From Spirochaetaceae bacterium (lineage in GTDB: Bacteria; Spirochaetota; Spirochaetia; Treponematales; Treponemataceae): a stretch of 64,000 nt of DNA. The stretch lies in NCBI GenBank assembly GCA_017622135.1, contig JAGARR010000029.1:1-64000 (forward strand). Reading direction: 5' to 3'. Made by a program: the position numbers and the translations under genes. Of this stretch, positions 6,359 to 15,779 are shown in pieces. The notes below the pieces were generated by a model that had not been told where the DNA came from, made no database searches, and was given only the letters and a program-made list of their open reading frames with translations. Numbering within the stretch: the first letter of the stretch is position 1; the number at the start of each line of letters is the position of its first letter.

Positions 6359-8290
6359 CTATTCTCGAATGTATTCCACTTGACATAGCTTCCCCTTCTT
6401 GGAAATTTGTTGTACCCTTACAGCAAATTCTGTTCCGATAAGCGATACAGAATCAATAACTGGATCCACCACAAGCTGAATGAAATATGGATGATTTTCT
6501 ATTTGTACTTTTTTGTTGTCCACACATTTTGCCATCACTACATCTCCAATTTTTAAGGGAGTGGGAACAATCGGGCCCTCTGTCTGACCTCCTACAGACA
6601 ATGTTGTTGGAGTTATTTCCTCATCAATGACAGCCACCCGCACACCTTCCTCAATAGTGTCTGTTATAGCCTTCAATGCCCTTTGAACATTGTCTTGAAT
6701 TGCATTCACTGTTCGTTCCGTAAAATCGTATCCATAAGATTCCAACACTTTTTTTTGGGCAGCAGCCAGATTATCCCTAGAAGAGGCGTGGTTGATTTGG
6801 TTTCGGAGTGACTTCACATAGATATAACCATAGTAAATTCCTAAAATCTTATCTAAACTTTTCTGAAAAACAAATGGGAACGGAAAAGAACTGGACTTAG
6901 CCATCCTAATTTTTTCAAGTGCATTGAACTTAGGCCTTAGAGTTTTGCCGCCATCATCCCCACTCTCAAAATCTTCTTTTATTCCCAGCAATCTTTCGAG
7001 CAGTTTATTGTTCACTTTTAATACATTTTCAAACCTTTGGTAGTCTCGATATCTTCCCTGTTGGATACATTCTATAATGAAGCTATATTTCTTGGGAATG
7101 TGCTGAAAATTTTGCCACTGCTCTTTTATACACTTCAACAAACAAACGACTTCTTGACATTGTTCTGATTTTACAGCCTTATTTTTATTCAAATATTCCT
7201 TCATTTCAAGAAGGAGTGGATTCGGACGGTCCAGAATATCAGTGTAAAAGGCTTTCACCTCCCAATCTTGCGGATCGGCAACATTTCTCGTCTTTACATA
7301 CTCCCTTTTTACCTCCGCTATATTGCCCCTATAACCTATGATTCCCGAAGAGAATAACTGTACCGGAATTTTCTCAACAAAAATTGTAAGAGCCTGTTGT
7401 ATCAGTAAATTGTCAAGACACCACTGGACAATGGAAATATAATCAATTTCTGTTGAACTTCTCCCTATCAGCTTCTCCTTGATGATAGGCAAGAATTCCT
7501 TCAGAATGACAATATTGATTTTAGAATCCGTTTGAAGTTCCTGACATTTTTCTATACTGTCACTGAGATTTAGTATTGTACGCTCCAGGCTGCTGACATC
7601 GCCCAACTGAATCCTATCAGAAAATTCCACCATATTATGGAGCAGGGTGGAAACCTCTTCGCTTTCATCCTCCTTGAAACATTCCCTTAGTTGATTGGAT
7701 TTTCCTGATGTCATAAATTCATTGAAAGCATCCACCAAACTTGACATCTGCTCAAATTCTGAGGTGTCCAAGATGTTGCTCTTCTGACCATTTATATCCG
7801 CATACAGGGAGTATCCACTTTTTATCTCCTTGTATCTCAACAACTTTATCAGCAGCTGGAGGATATTGCTGGTTGTCCTTCTCCCGCCAGCACTGTCAAA
7901 ATACACCACATCCTCTTGAGAAATTTTTTGACAAATCTCAGATAGGACATCAGCAATTTCTCGTTCCGTACCATCCCGCTCCAAAGGCACAGGCTCGAAA
8001 TGAGTCTGACTCGAAATTGCATCCTTAACGCTCTGATAATACTCTTGTGCAGTCAAATCACCATACAAGCAATTCTTCTCAGTGCAGACCTTGTCCGACA
8101 CCAATGCAATAATCTTTCCAAGTCCTCCAGTTTCCTTTACCTGCTCCAATCCAACAATGGAGCGGAGTACACTTTCATTGGTGTGGGATGCACTGATTGT
8201 GGCAACCTCATTGCCCTCAATCCGGACTGAATAGTCAATCTCTTTCTTTTCTCTAGGAAAGGTGCTAATAATCGCAACAAGAACATTCAT
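6359..8290 (-). CDS. CARF-HEPN ribonuclease with C-terminal OB-like extension
   Basis: This is a 643-residue accessory type III effector. The N-terminal CARF domain shows VVYFDSAGGRRTTSN near residue 128, a Csm6/Csx1-like ligand loop. A long helical middle leads to a HEPN domain with the R-x4-H motif RNQINH (Arg496, His501), the catalytic pair of Csm6-type RNases. About 65 residues at the C-terminus (IGDVVMAKCVDNKKV onward) are strand-rich and look like an S1/OB-type nucleic-acid-binding module, which is unusual in these enzymes. It follows the CARF-HEPN gene at 8300 by 9 nt, so the two are co-transcribed. It is expected to be activated by cyclic oligoadenylate. Confidence 0.8.
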   Translation of the reverse strand: MNVLVAIISTFPREKKEIDYSVRIEGNEVATISASHTNESVLRSIVGLEQVKETGGLGKIIALVSDKVCTEKNCLYGDLTAQEYYQSVKDAISSQTHFEPVPLERDGTEREIADVLSEICQKISQEDVVYFDSAGGRRTTSNILQLLIKLLRYKEIKSGYSLYADINGQKSNILDTSEFEQMSSLVDAFNEFMTSGKSNQLRECFKEDESEEVSTLLHNMVEFSDRIQLGDVSSLERTILNLSDSIEKCQELQTDSKINIVILKEFLPIIKEKLIGRSSTEIDYISIVQWCLDNLLIQQALTIFVEKIPVQLFSSGIIGYRGNIAEVKREYVKTRNVADPQDWEVKAFYTDILDRPNPLLLEMKEYLNKNKAVKSEQCQEVVCLLKCIKEQWQNFQHIPKKYSFIIECIQQGRYRDYQRFENVLKVNNKLLERLLGIKEDFESGDDGGKTLRPKFNALEKIRMAKSSSFPFPFVFQKSLDKILGIYYGYIYVKSLRNQINHASSRDNLAAAQKKVLESYGYDFTERTVNAIQDNVQRALKAITDTIEEGVRVAVIDEEITPTTLSVGGQTEGPIVPTPLKIGDVVMAKCVDNKKVQIENHPYFIQLVVDPVIDSVSLIGTEFAVRVQQISKKGKLCQVEYIRE

Positions 8291-8299
8291 CTAGCCCAT

Positions 8300-9535
8300 C
8301 TACTCCTGCACAACAACCATATCCCCATCACACAAGACGCTTCTTATCTTGCTATAGGCGGCCTTGATCTCTTTCTTCAAGTTTTCCGGGTTCCGTGCCC
8401 CCTGTCCAAACCCACAGTGGTCAATGTCATTCCTGAACTGGTTGAATTTTTCCAGAACCGTTTTCAGTTCTTGCGCTCTTTCCTGCTGCATGATTTCCTC
8501 AACAACAGGTTCATACTTCGTTTCAGAGGGCTGGTAGTTAAATTTTTTCTTCCCTTCGTAAAACGCCAGCCGCTTGCCCAAAACCAGTCTCAACTGAGAG
8601 TCTTTGTGATTCCCGCCGTGCTCCACCAACAGGTAGGACACAATCCCCTCCTTCATCATGGACAGAGCCTCCGCAGGCATATCGTGCTCGATATACCATT
8701 GAACAGCAGGAATGAAATTTAAGACACTGTTGTCCTTGAAATCCTTGATTTTGTCTGTGACGGTTTCTAAAATCGGTGGGAGTGCAGGGTTGATTCCTTC
8801 ATCTTTTATGTATTGGTTTATCTTTTCAATACAATTCTGGAAGATTTCACCCTCCATGATACGCAGTCCTCTGGAATAGTTTATGTTCCGAGACACCGTC
8901 AGGATGGAGTCTGAAAGCTTGCCAGTCTCTGAAAAATCCTTGTCCTGCTTCTTTATCCTTTTATAGAGGTCATCCGCAATACCATAGCTGGTAAATATGT
9001 TGGCTGCCGTTGCCCATTCGATGATCTCATAGGTTTCCGTCAGGTTGATTATGGGCTCAACATCCTCCACCCGCTGGTCATAGTTGCCGTAATAAATGCC
9101 TTCAACTTTGACATTCTTGAGGTACTGGGCATACCGTAATACAGAGTACATCACTACCGGCAAAAACCGAAAGGCGTTGGTGATGTCAAAGATGACAGAA
9201 TCACCGTCATCCAAGGCCTCTTTGTACAGTTTTTCGAACAGCCGCCATACACCGGCCTCCCCCCGTTCCTCCTCCACATCGATGGGCAGAATCATACCTT
9301 CAGGAATACCCTTTTCCATCAAGGCATTTCGCAAGCCTTCCCAGTTCGTGTTTCGTGCCGCTTGAGTCAACAAAATGACTACCTTATCTTTCCTAATGTC
9401 AAAGTTCTTGCAAACCAGCTCCAACAAGGCAACCTGTACAAATTTCGTTTTTTCAGCTGTTCTTTCTTGATGATATTCATAATACATCTCGATATAGTTA
9501 GTGATTCCCAAAAAAGAAATGAATTTTCGTGCCAT
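8300..9535 (-). CDS. Csx2/TM1812-family CARF-HEPN ribonuclease
   Basis: This 411-residue protein matches the TM1812 (Csx2-like) family. The N-terminal strand FISFLGITNY and the loop FDITNAFRFLP (residues 116-125) are typical of that CARF subfamily. The C-terminal HEPN domain carries R-x4-H as RNDIDH, Arg368 to His373. It should be an RNase switched on by cyclic oligoadenylate from Cas10. It is the first gene after a terminator that closes the cmr operon and is followed 9 nt later by a second CARF-HEPN gene. Independent expression, or partial read-through from cmr6, is likely. Confidence 0.87.
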   Translation of the reverse strand: MARKFISFLGITNYIEMYYEYHQERTAEKTKFVQVALLELVCKNFDIRKDKVVILLTQAARNTNWEGLRNALMEKGIPEGMILPIDVEEERGEAGVWRLFEKLYKEALDDGDSVIFDITNAFRFLPVVMYSVLRYAQYLKNVKVEGIYYGNYDQRVEDVEPIINLTETYEIIEWATAANIFTSYGIADDLYKRIKKQDKDFSETGKLSDSILTVSRNINYSRGLRIMEGEIFQNCIEKINQYIKDEGINPALPPILETVTDKIKDFKDNSVLNFIPAVQWYIEHDMPAEALSMMKEGIVSYLLVEHGGNHKDSQLRLVLGKRLAFYEGKKKFNYQPSETKYEPVVEEIMQQERAQELKTVLEKFNQFRNDIDHCGFGQGARNPENLKKEIKAAYSKIRSVLCDGDMVVVQE

Positions 9536-9562
9536 ATCTCGTTCTCCTTTCCCAACGTATCA

Positions 9563-9593
9563 TAAAAAAGGGCTACTGCTTATTGTAGCCCTT
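9563..9593 (-). terminator. Rho-independent terminator after cmr6
   Basis: On the minus strand a 9-bp perfect stem (AAGGGCTAC against GTAGCCCTT) with an 8-nt loop is followed by six T residues. It begins a few bases after the cmr6 stop and separates the cmr operon from the CARF-HEPN genes. Confidence 0.85.
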
Positions 9594-9599
9594 CTAAGC

Positions 9600-10745
9600 T
9601 CATATGATCTTTACAACTACATAATTACCTTCATAGTCCTTCTTACCGTCAATTTTGACCGTGACTTTGTCTTTTTTCTTTAGCTTATCAAAAGTCTTTT
9701 TCTCGCATGGCATACGTATGGCGGTGACCTCCACTCCATTCTGCTTGATCTTAAAGGTGACACGCAGTTTCTTCTTATCCTTGTCTTCCACCACCGCCTC
9801 ATATTCCCCGATCTCCAGCTCCTTTTTGGCCGGGGCGGGGGCAACACTTCCCACCGCTGGCTTTTGTCCACCAGAACTACGGGTGAACCGGCCGTAGCCA
9901 ATGGCGGTCTTTCCACCAAAGCCCACCATCTCAAAGGCGGTGTCAAAGGCAGCCTCCAACGCCTTCACCTCATCATCTGTAAAAGCACCATCTGCCAATG
10001 GCAGACAAACCGCCCTAAAGACAAAGACCGTTCCGGCCGGCACCGAAATGAACTTGATGGGGATTGGGGACTCCGTTTCCACCGGCTGCTTGTTCTCGCC
10101 GCTGTAGTATTTTCCGTAATGAGGATTCATTATGTCCAGCTGCAGCTCCACATTCCCTTCAGGATAGGCATCCAGAAACATCACCTGGCCACGGCTCCCC
10201 TGGGAGGTATCAGCCGAGCCAAAGAATTTCACCAGCTGCGGGTGTGCGTCGGAAACCTCAGTTTTCCCTTCCTTTCTGGCAATGTTGATGGCACAGGCAA
10301 GCCGGAGCACCCCCTTTATGGAGGAGGCAGGAATGTAGGGCACCCCCAGATTCCGGTCCAGAATCATTCCCGTCTCCGTGGGATGCCCAGCCCCAAGGCC
10401 AGTGATAAAAGGACCGGTGAGGGTTGCCCTGATAGTAGCAGCCTTTCCCCCGCTTTTTTCTATGGACTCAAGATAATCCTTCTGCCAAATGTGCTTCTTT
10501 TGCAGCAAGCTCCTTATGGTCTTCAAGGAGCTGTTGCCTTTCGTCAAAATTCTATCCATCACCTGGTCATTTACCTTCAGGCCATCTTTATCCTTTTTCC
10601 ATCCCACTATCCGGGGGGACAAAAGGGAAAAATTGCATTTGGGGTTCTCCAACAATTTCTTCTGGTTCTCCGGAATGGGAACAAAGAATTTATCCTTGTC
10701 GTCCTCCCAACTTTCCTGGGTATGAGAATTCTGCTTTTCGTTCAT
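9600..10745 (-). CDS. cmr6: Cmr6 (Cas7-family subunit)
   Basis: This 381-residue RAMP protein is the last gene of the cmr operon. The diagnostic part is the glycine-rich first ferredoxin fold, ATLTGPFITGLGAGHP, followed by LGVPYIPASSIKGVLRLAC, and later VGFGGKTAIGYGRF. Cmr6 caps the Cmr4/Cmr5 backbone at the crRNA 3' end. A C-terminal extension of about 75 residues after a Pro/Ala linker is rich in Lys and strand formers and looks like a small OB-type fold, beyond the usual end of the family. The start overlaps the cmr5 stop by 4 nt. Confidence 0.9.
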   Translation of the reverse strand: MNEKQNSHTQESWEDDKDKFFVPIPENQKKLLENPKCNFSLLSPRIVGWKKDKDGLKVNDQVMDRILTKGNSSLKTIRSLLQKKHIWQKDYLESIEKSGGKAATIRATLTGPFITGLGAGHPTETGMILDRNLGVPYIPASSIKGVLRLACAINIARKEGKTEVSDAHPQLVKFFGSADTSQGSRGQVMFLDAYPEGNVELQLDIMNPHYGKYYSGENKQPVETESPIPIKFISVPAGTVFVFRAVCLPLADGAFTDDEVKALEAAFDTAFEMVGFGGKTAIGYGRFTRSSGGQKPAVGSVAPAPAKKELEIGEYEAVVEDKDKKKLRVTFKIKQNGVEVTAIRMPCEKKTFDKLKKKDKVTVKIDGKKDYEGNYVVVKII

Positions 10746-11131
10746 TCATCCCCCTTTTCCCCCGCCTTTTCAAAGGCACGGGCATACCGCTTGAGCCATT
10801 CCAGCATCAGCAGCACTTCCTTCTGCATCTGTATGTACGCTCCCTGGGGAACAGAGTTCAGTTTCTTCAGAAAGTCCACATCATCGGAACAGGATGCAAA
10901 ATGGGTGTATTCCTTCTTCAAATACGTCCTCATTGTTTCATATACAAACTTTCGCTCGATCTTTTTCTCGCTCTTTGCCTTCAAGAAGGCCAAGGTCTGC
11001 CCCAGACCGTTGGTGAGAATCATAGTCGGAACTCCCACAATGAACTGGGCATACTCCTTCGGAACATTTCCTTTGAATCTCTCTAGTGAACTCAACGCAA
11101 ATTCTGCTCTTTTCTGCTGTTTCGTGCTCAA
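10742..11131 (-). CDS. cmr5: Cmr5 (Cas11-like small subunit)
   Basis: Cmr5 is the all-helical small subunit that lines the crRNA-target duplex in the Cmr complex. The gene most likely starts at a TTG (11131-11129), 7 nt after a GGAGG ribosome site just past the cmr4 stop. This gives 129 residues beginning MSTKQQKRAEFALSSLERF, the typical Cmr5 opening. A longer ATG-initiated frame from 11188 would overlap cmr4 and adds 19 residues with no Cmr5 character. The middle segment VPTMILTNGLGQTLAFL is the conserved Cmr5 helix pair. The stop overlaps the cmr6 start. Confidence 0.87.
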   Translation of the reverse strand: MSTKQQKRAEFALSSLERFKGNVPKEYAQFIVGVPTMILTNGLGQTLAFLKAKSEKKIERKFVYETMRTYLKKEYTHFASCSDDVDFLKKLNSVPQGAYIQMQKEVLLMLEWLKRYARAFEKAGEKGDE

Positions 11132-11142
11132 TGTCTGCCTCC

Positions 11143-12027
11143 TTAATTGTTGTGATACCAGTTCAGGTGGAAGATACCACGCCCACAAGTCTCGTCTCCG
11201 GCAATCTGGATGTGGCTTTTAATCACTTCATCCGTCACAAATCCCTTGATGGTCAGGGCCTTCAACTTGTCTTCTGCACCATTCCTTGAGTCTCCCCAAT
11301 GCACCACCGTATACATCACCGTGTCGGAGGGCAACTCCTCTTGATAGCGTAGGGAACCATCTTCTGTCGTTCCTGTCTTGGAGTCAATCTTGATTTGGGC
11401 CATGATTTGAGTGCAATTTGACACTCCGTAGTCAAACACCTCGTCAGGAACAAGAAGCAGCCGCGTTGCATCATCAAAATACTTTTTTATTGAGTCGGGA
11501 AGTACCTCTGCCTTGGAGATCTTCACCTCAAAATCCTCCAGCAACACTGATTCAGCGTTTATCGTGTCAGAACCGATGGAAACCGCATTCCCGTCAGCCA
11601 CCATCTTTTCAGGCAAACCGGAAGTATCCATCCCTGCAATCTCCAGATCTTTCTTGAGCCTCCTTATGACAGCAGGACAAGTAATCCACACAAAGGGGGA
11701 TACATTGGATCGCATGGGGAAGGCAAGGATTCTTGCATCCCCAATGGACAGAGAACCTGCATACCCAGTCCCCTCACTGGTACCGAAAACAGAATCAGTG
11801 AGCTTTTCAAATTCATTTATTTCACCTCTACTTGCTTCCGGGATATTGTTTTTGAACCGCTCGAAATTCGCCCTGAAGGCACCCTTCACTCCGCTGGCCT
11901 GAATCATGGGCCAGTTGGTGTGCCGCTCCCGCTGGATGGGCAGGTCAACGACACCGAGGGAAGAACCACTGCCAGCATGACATGGCGTAACAGCGTACAT
12001 AATTGCAATGGAAGTATTCTCGAACAT
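11143..12027 (-). CDS. cmr4: Cmr4 (Cas7, backbone and target RNA cleavage)
   Basis: Cmr4 polymerises along the crRNA and cuts target RNA at 6-nt intervals. I place the start at 12027, where an AGGAG sits 7 nt before ATG; the protein is then 294 residues and begins MFENTSIAIMYAVTPCHAG. The family signature SLGVVDLPIQRERHT follows, including the Asp that supplies cleavage activity in Cmr4, then MIQASGVKGAFR. The longer open frame overlaps cmr3 and adds only basic residues. The gap from cmr3 is 13 nt. Confidence 0.92.
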   Translation of the reverse strand: MFENTSIAIMYAVTPCHAGSGSSLGVVDLPIQRERHTNWPMIQASGVKGAFRANFERFKNNIPEASRGEINEFEKLTDSVFGTSEGTGYAGSLSIGDARILAFPMRSNVSPFVWITCPAVIRRLKKDLEIAGMDTSGLPEKMVADGNAVSIGSDTINAESVLLEDFEVKISKAEVLPDSIKKYFDDATRLLLVPDEVFDYGVSNCTQIMAQIKIDSKTGTTEDGSLRYQEELPSDTVMYTVVHWGDSRNGAEDKLKALTIKGFVTDEVIKSHIQIAGDETCGRGIFHLNWYHNN

Positions 12028-12040
12028 AATCATTCTCCTT

Positions 12041-13015
12041 TTATCTCTTGTTCTTTTCCTGCATACCCATAGGCATACAGTTATCATCTATATTCTCATT
12101 GAATACAGCACCCGCTGGAATCCAGCTTGTGGTGGGCTTGTGAAAACCCTTGGCCAGATCCCAACCAGCTGTAACCACCAATTTTTGTGAGGCCACCAGC
12201 CTCTTCAAATTCTCCTCCGTTGCCTCCACCGGAACCAACGAGAGGAATTGCTCGGCCCCCTGTTCCGTGAAAGTGGACATATCCTCCAGCTCCTTGTAGG
12301 AGACAATCCGCTGCTCACCTCCCAGCTGCAGCTTGCCCGATCCAACATCATGCTCCGAGTCCAGCGCCACCACCAGGGTCACGTCATCCAGCAGCCTGAT
12401 ATGGGTGGAGGAATACAGCTGTCCATCCTTGGCCAGCCTGCCGTCCGTGAGCCCAACACCTGTCCTAGACTCCCGAGACAACACATCCTTTTCCAGCAGC
12501 ACATCATATGCTCCAAATTGCTCCTGGGGACTTTTAATAAAGTCAACAGCAATCCAGGCATTGGACAGGGACTGGGCCTCATGCTGTGGAGCAACAAAGA
12601 CCAACTCCCCCGCAGAGGATTGTATCCCAAAGGTGTCAAAGCTCTCCTTCTTTGTCTCTGCAATGCACAGACACTTGCCCTCAAAATCCTTGCTGGACTT
12701 CACCTTCTTTTCCGAGTCATAGTACCAGGTGGCGGGGGCGGGAACATACAGACGTTCCTCATGGGGTCCTTTGTCCACCTTCTTGATTTTCTTCTTGACA
12801 AGGATGCCCTTGATTTCCAGGGGAATCTTCCCTTCCTTCAGTCCCACGGTAAACGCCTGATTCTTATTCCTGCAATAGGCTGTCCAGAAGGCTCCCTGCA
12901 ACACAGAAACTGGCGGCGGGAAGAGGGAAACCGCATTTGCCAAACCAGCCTCCATGGGAGTAGTCCCCCGGAAAAATAAGGTGTCCACCACCTGCATCTC
13001 ATACCATTTAGTCAT
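12041..13015 (-). CDS. cmr3: Cmr3 (Cas5-family subunit)
   Basis: Cmr3 holds the 5' handle of the crRNA and contacts Cas10. The 324-residue protein opens with the RAMP strand and loop DTLFFRGTTPMEAGLANAV and continues with FPPPVSVLQGAFWTAYC, both typical of Cmr3. A later TRTGVGLTDGR segment is the family Gly-rich loop. The C-terminal part includes GWDLAKGFHKPTTSWIPAGAVF, also characteristic. It overlaps the end of cas10 by 8 nt, as expected for a coupled operon. Confidence 0.92.
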   Translation of the reverse strand: MTKWYEMQVVDTLFFRGTTPMEAGLANAVSLFPPPVSVLQGAFWTAYCRNKNQAFTVGLKEGKIPLEIKGILVKKKIKKVDKGPHEERLYVPAPATWYYDSEKKVKSSKDFEGKCLCIAETKKESFDTFGIQSSAGELVFVAPQHEAQSLSNAWIAVDFIKSPQEQFGAYDVLLEKDVLSRESRTGVGLTDGRLAKDGQLYSSTHIRLLDDVTLVVALDSEHDVGSGKLQLGGEQRIVSYKELEDMSTFTEQGAEQFLSLVPVEATEENLKRLVASQKLVVTAGWDLAKGFHKPTTSWIPAGAVFNENIDDNCMPMGMQEKNKR

Positions 13016-15779
13016 TCTTTTCCTCCCCTTTTTGCTGGTCTCCAGTCTTCATGCCGCTTCTGGCAAGGAAATTTGCAATGATGGCAGCCTCTGGATTGAA
13101 CCACTCCTTGCCTGTGTCAGCATCCATGGGCTGCTTCACGCAAAGTCCTGCCAGATGACGGGCCATTACCGGTGCCTCCGTCTTGTAGCCGCTGTGGGCC
13201 ACCTCATACTCAAAGAGCTTTACAATCAGCTCCCTGTTATTGTCTATATCCCTTGCCAGCGGCTCGATGGAGGCCCGCAACTCCTCAATCTTATAGAGAA
13301 GGGATGAGCTCAGCTCCTTGCGGGCGGCAATCCTGATGATTTCCTCAAAGGATTCCCGGCAGGTCATGGACTGCTCAAAGAACCTGTTGGTCTCCTCCCA
13401 TTTGAACCACATGTCCCTGGCTCCACCGGAACGCTTGTCCAGCCTGATGGCCAAGGAATTGCGTCCGGACTTCTCCTTTGCCACCTCGTCCAACACCTTG
13501 TGGGCCTGGGAAATGACTTCCTTCAACGGGGTCTTGTGGTGGGCTATGATGATTGCGCCGGAAAGGGAAATCTTCGTCTTACCCTGCTCGCCGGAATGCC
13601 CCAGGTGCATCACAATCTTTGCCATGTCTGCAGCGGGAGCCACCCCACCCTTGGTGCCTATCTGCTCATTCTCCAGCAAGGCACCGGAGCCATTTTCTGT
13701 CACATGGGCAAAGGACAATTGGTACGCCTGCCGTATCTTGTCCGCAGTCTCGAGGGCCGTAGTCAGCGGAAGGATGGCGCACACGTCATCACCACCGGCA
13801 TAGATCAGCCGCCCCCCGGACTTCTGCACCGCAGGCTGTACGCCGTACCGGGCAAAGTTGTTCAGGGAGTCGGAAATCATGGCGTGGAGCGCCGGATTGA
13901 TGGTCCGTTCTTTGTCTTTGAACGAGTCCTCTGCAAAGAGTGTTGCCTCCATTGACTCGATATTCAGCACATCATTCCACGTTGCCTCTGTCGTCTCGCC
14001 ATTGATGAGATCCCCCATCTTGTCACCATCCATCAGCAGGAAGGCGTAGTACTTGGTCTCGAATCCCTTGGCACCTTCCAGCACGAACTCATCTCCCTCC
14101 AGCTCCTGGTTGTGGAGCTTGTCTATCAGGCTGGCTCGCTTGTCTGCCGGCTGCGTCTGCAGGAACTCCCAGGCGGACATTTCCGTTGTGGAGGGAAAGT
14201 TGTTGTTGTCATAGGTTTTTGCAAGGGTCTCATGCAAGAGGGCATTCCTTTCTTTCTGTCCTTTCAGAGCTATCGGAAGAAATCTTTTGAGGGTGCAGAC
14301 GGCACACAGCCGCTCCTTCTCCCCCACCTGCTTGACGTTTGCCTTGCTCCTGAGGACATCCCAAAACGCAGTGACAGCCTCATTGTATTTTTTTGCGGAG
14401 GTTGTCCCATCGTAGGTAAAATTGTGCAGCACTTCATGCTCGCCGCACAGGGGACATTTCTCACCCTCCTGGGCCCTCTTTACAATGCTGAAATCAGGCT
14501 TGTTCTTTCCCGCGGCCAGTACCCCCTGCACCAGGGAATGGGTGGTACCATACAGGTTGGAGACATCGTAGGTGGTGGTCTTCCCGGTTTGCTGCTGTCC
14601 ATTGAATTTTGTCATGGTGTCCAGTTCACGCTTCCACTTGTTTTCCGGCAAAAGCCTCTCCAGATCATCTTTGTCATTAATCGTGGCAAAATTGGAGGAT
14701 CCCCAGGAGAGCTTCCAGTAGTTTTCAATGGAATCATCCCATATCTGGTCAAACGTTGCAGACTCCCCGATTCCTGCGGTTTTCTTGATGTAATTTCCAA
14801 CTATCCCCGCCACATCCTTCCATTGCAAGACAATGTCATCCTTTATGCTCTCACAAAGCTCCTCCACCAGCTCCTTGTGGCAGATGAATACAAATTTGTT
14901 GGGGAAGGAGGCGATGCTCTTGGAATCCTGATGCAAATTGGCCAGAACGGAATTTTCTTCCTTCAGAAATCCTTCCAGATACCCATGCTCCTGGCAAAGC
15001 CACAGATCCACCAATGACTGGTTGTGCAGCGAGGGATACAAAACATGGTCCGGCCCCAGCTCCTGCATCACCCGTGCAATTCCAACAAAGGCCAGGTAGG
15101 AGAGTATCACCGAGCCAGTCCAATAGTCCCGCAGCTTCCGGGCCTTTCCAATAAAGTCCTGCACCGGGGTGATGGAGAAAACCACCATGCTGAGGTTCTC
15201 CTTTATGGCATCAGCGCCGTTTTGCTCCAAGGAGGAATAGATTGCCGAGGTGAGCCCAAGATGATGCCAGATCGGATGGTCGGGAAGCCGTGTGTCCGCA
15301 GGGATGATGTCCCACAATGCCCCCAGCTTCCGTGTCTCGGTGGCACGGGAATATCGCAGCCGCCTGTTGAAGACAAAGAACAGGTAGTTGAACACCTGTC
15401 TGGCCCGCTCCTCCTGGTCCGCAGCTTCAATTCCCTGCAAGTCGGATCGCAGCAAATCCTGAATCTCACCAATCAAGGTGTCCAGAGCCACTGCCGGAAG
15501 GTCAAACTCAAGGCTCTTTTTCTGCACCAAGGGGTGGTTCAGCTTTATCTTTTTAATCTTATCAAAATCAGCGGGCAGAACTCCCCGGGTCATACCGGAA
15601 GCAATGCTGGCGGCAGTCTTCACCAAATCATCATTCTGAGAAGGAACCATTCCATCCATCACCACAGCTCGTATTGCTTGGGCATTTTGGTCACGGTTCT
15701 CGATGTCGAAAACCTTTACCGGAGACTCCTGCAGCCAGGCGGCAACCTTGTTCTGCCAATAGTTCGACGTTTTGTTCAT
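13008..15779 (-). CDS. cas10: Cas10 (Cmr2), cyclic-oligoadenylate synthetase subunit
   Basis: The 923-residue large subunit of the type III-B complex has a palm/cyclase domain with the GGDD motif in IYAGGDDVCAILPL at about residue 660. This is the signature of active Cas10 that makes cyclic oligoadenylates on target binding. A four-cysteine zinc site (CPLCGE near residue 440 and CAVC near 495) lies before the palm. The Cmr2-type segment LPDHPIWHHLGLTSA is at about 175-190. I see no intact N-terminal HD nuclease dyad, so DNA cleavage may be absent. An intact GGDD agrees with four CARF proteins nearby. Confidence 0.95.
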   Translation of the reverse strand: MNKTSNYWQNKVAAWLQESPVKVFDIENRDQNAQAIRAVVMDGMVPSQNDDLVKTAASIASGMTRGVLPADFDKIKKIKLNHPLVQKKSLEFDLPAVALDTLIGEIQDLLRSDLQGIEAADQEERARQVFNYLFFVFNRRLRYSRATETRKLGALWDIIPADTRLPDHPIWHHLGLTSAIYSSLEQNGADAIKENLSMVVFSITPVQDFIGKARKLRDYWTGSVILSYLAFVGIARVMQELGPDHVLYPSLHNQSLVDLWLCQEHGYLEGFLKEENSVLANLHQDSKSIASFPNKFVFICHKELVEELCESIKDDIVLQWKDVAGIVGNYIKKTAGIGESATFDQIWDDSIENYWKLSWGSSNFATINDKDDLERLLPENKWKRELDTMTKFNGQQQTGKTTTYDVSNLYGTTHSLVQGVLAAGKNKPDFSIVKRAQEGEKCPLCGEHEVLHNFTYDGTTSAKKYNEAVTAFWDVLRSKANVKQVGEKERLCAVCTLKRFLPIALKGQKERNALLHETLAKTYDNNNFPSTTEMSAWEFLQTQPADKRASLIDKLHNQELEGDEFVLEGAKGFETKYYAFLLMDGDKMGDLINGETTEATWNDVLNIESMEATLFAEDSFKDKERTINPALHAMISDSLNNFARYGVQPAVQKSGGRLIYAGGDDVCAILPLTTALETADKIRQAYQLSFAHVTENGSGALLENEQIGTKGGVAPAADMAKIVMHLGHSGEQGKTKISLSGAIIIAHHKTPLKEVISQAHKVLDEVAKEKSGRNSLAIRLDKRSGGARDMWFKWEETNRFFEQSMTCRESFEEIIRIAARKELSSSLLYKIEELRASIEPLARDIDNNRELIVKLFEYEVAHSGYKTEAPVMARHLAGLCVKQPMDADTGKEWFNPEAAIIANFLARSGMKTGDQQKGEEKND

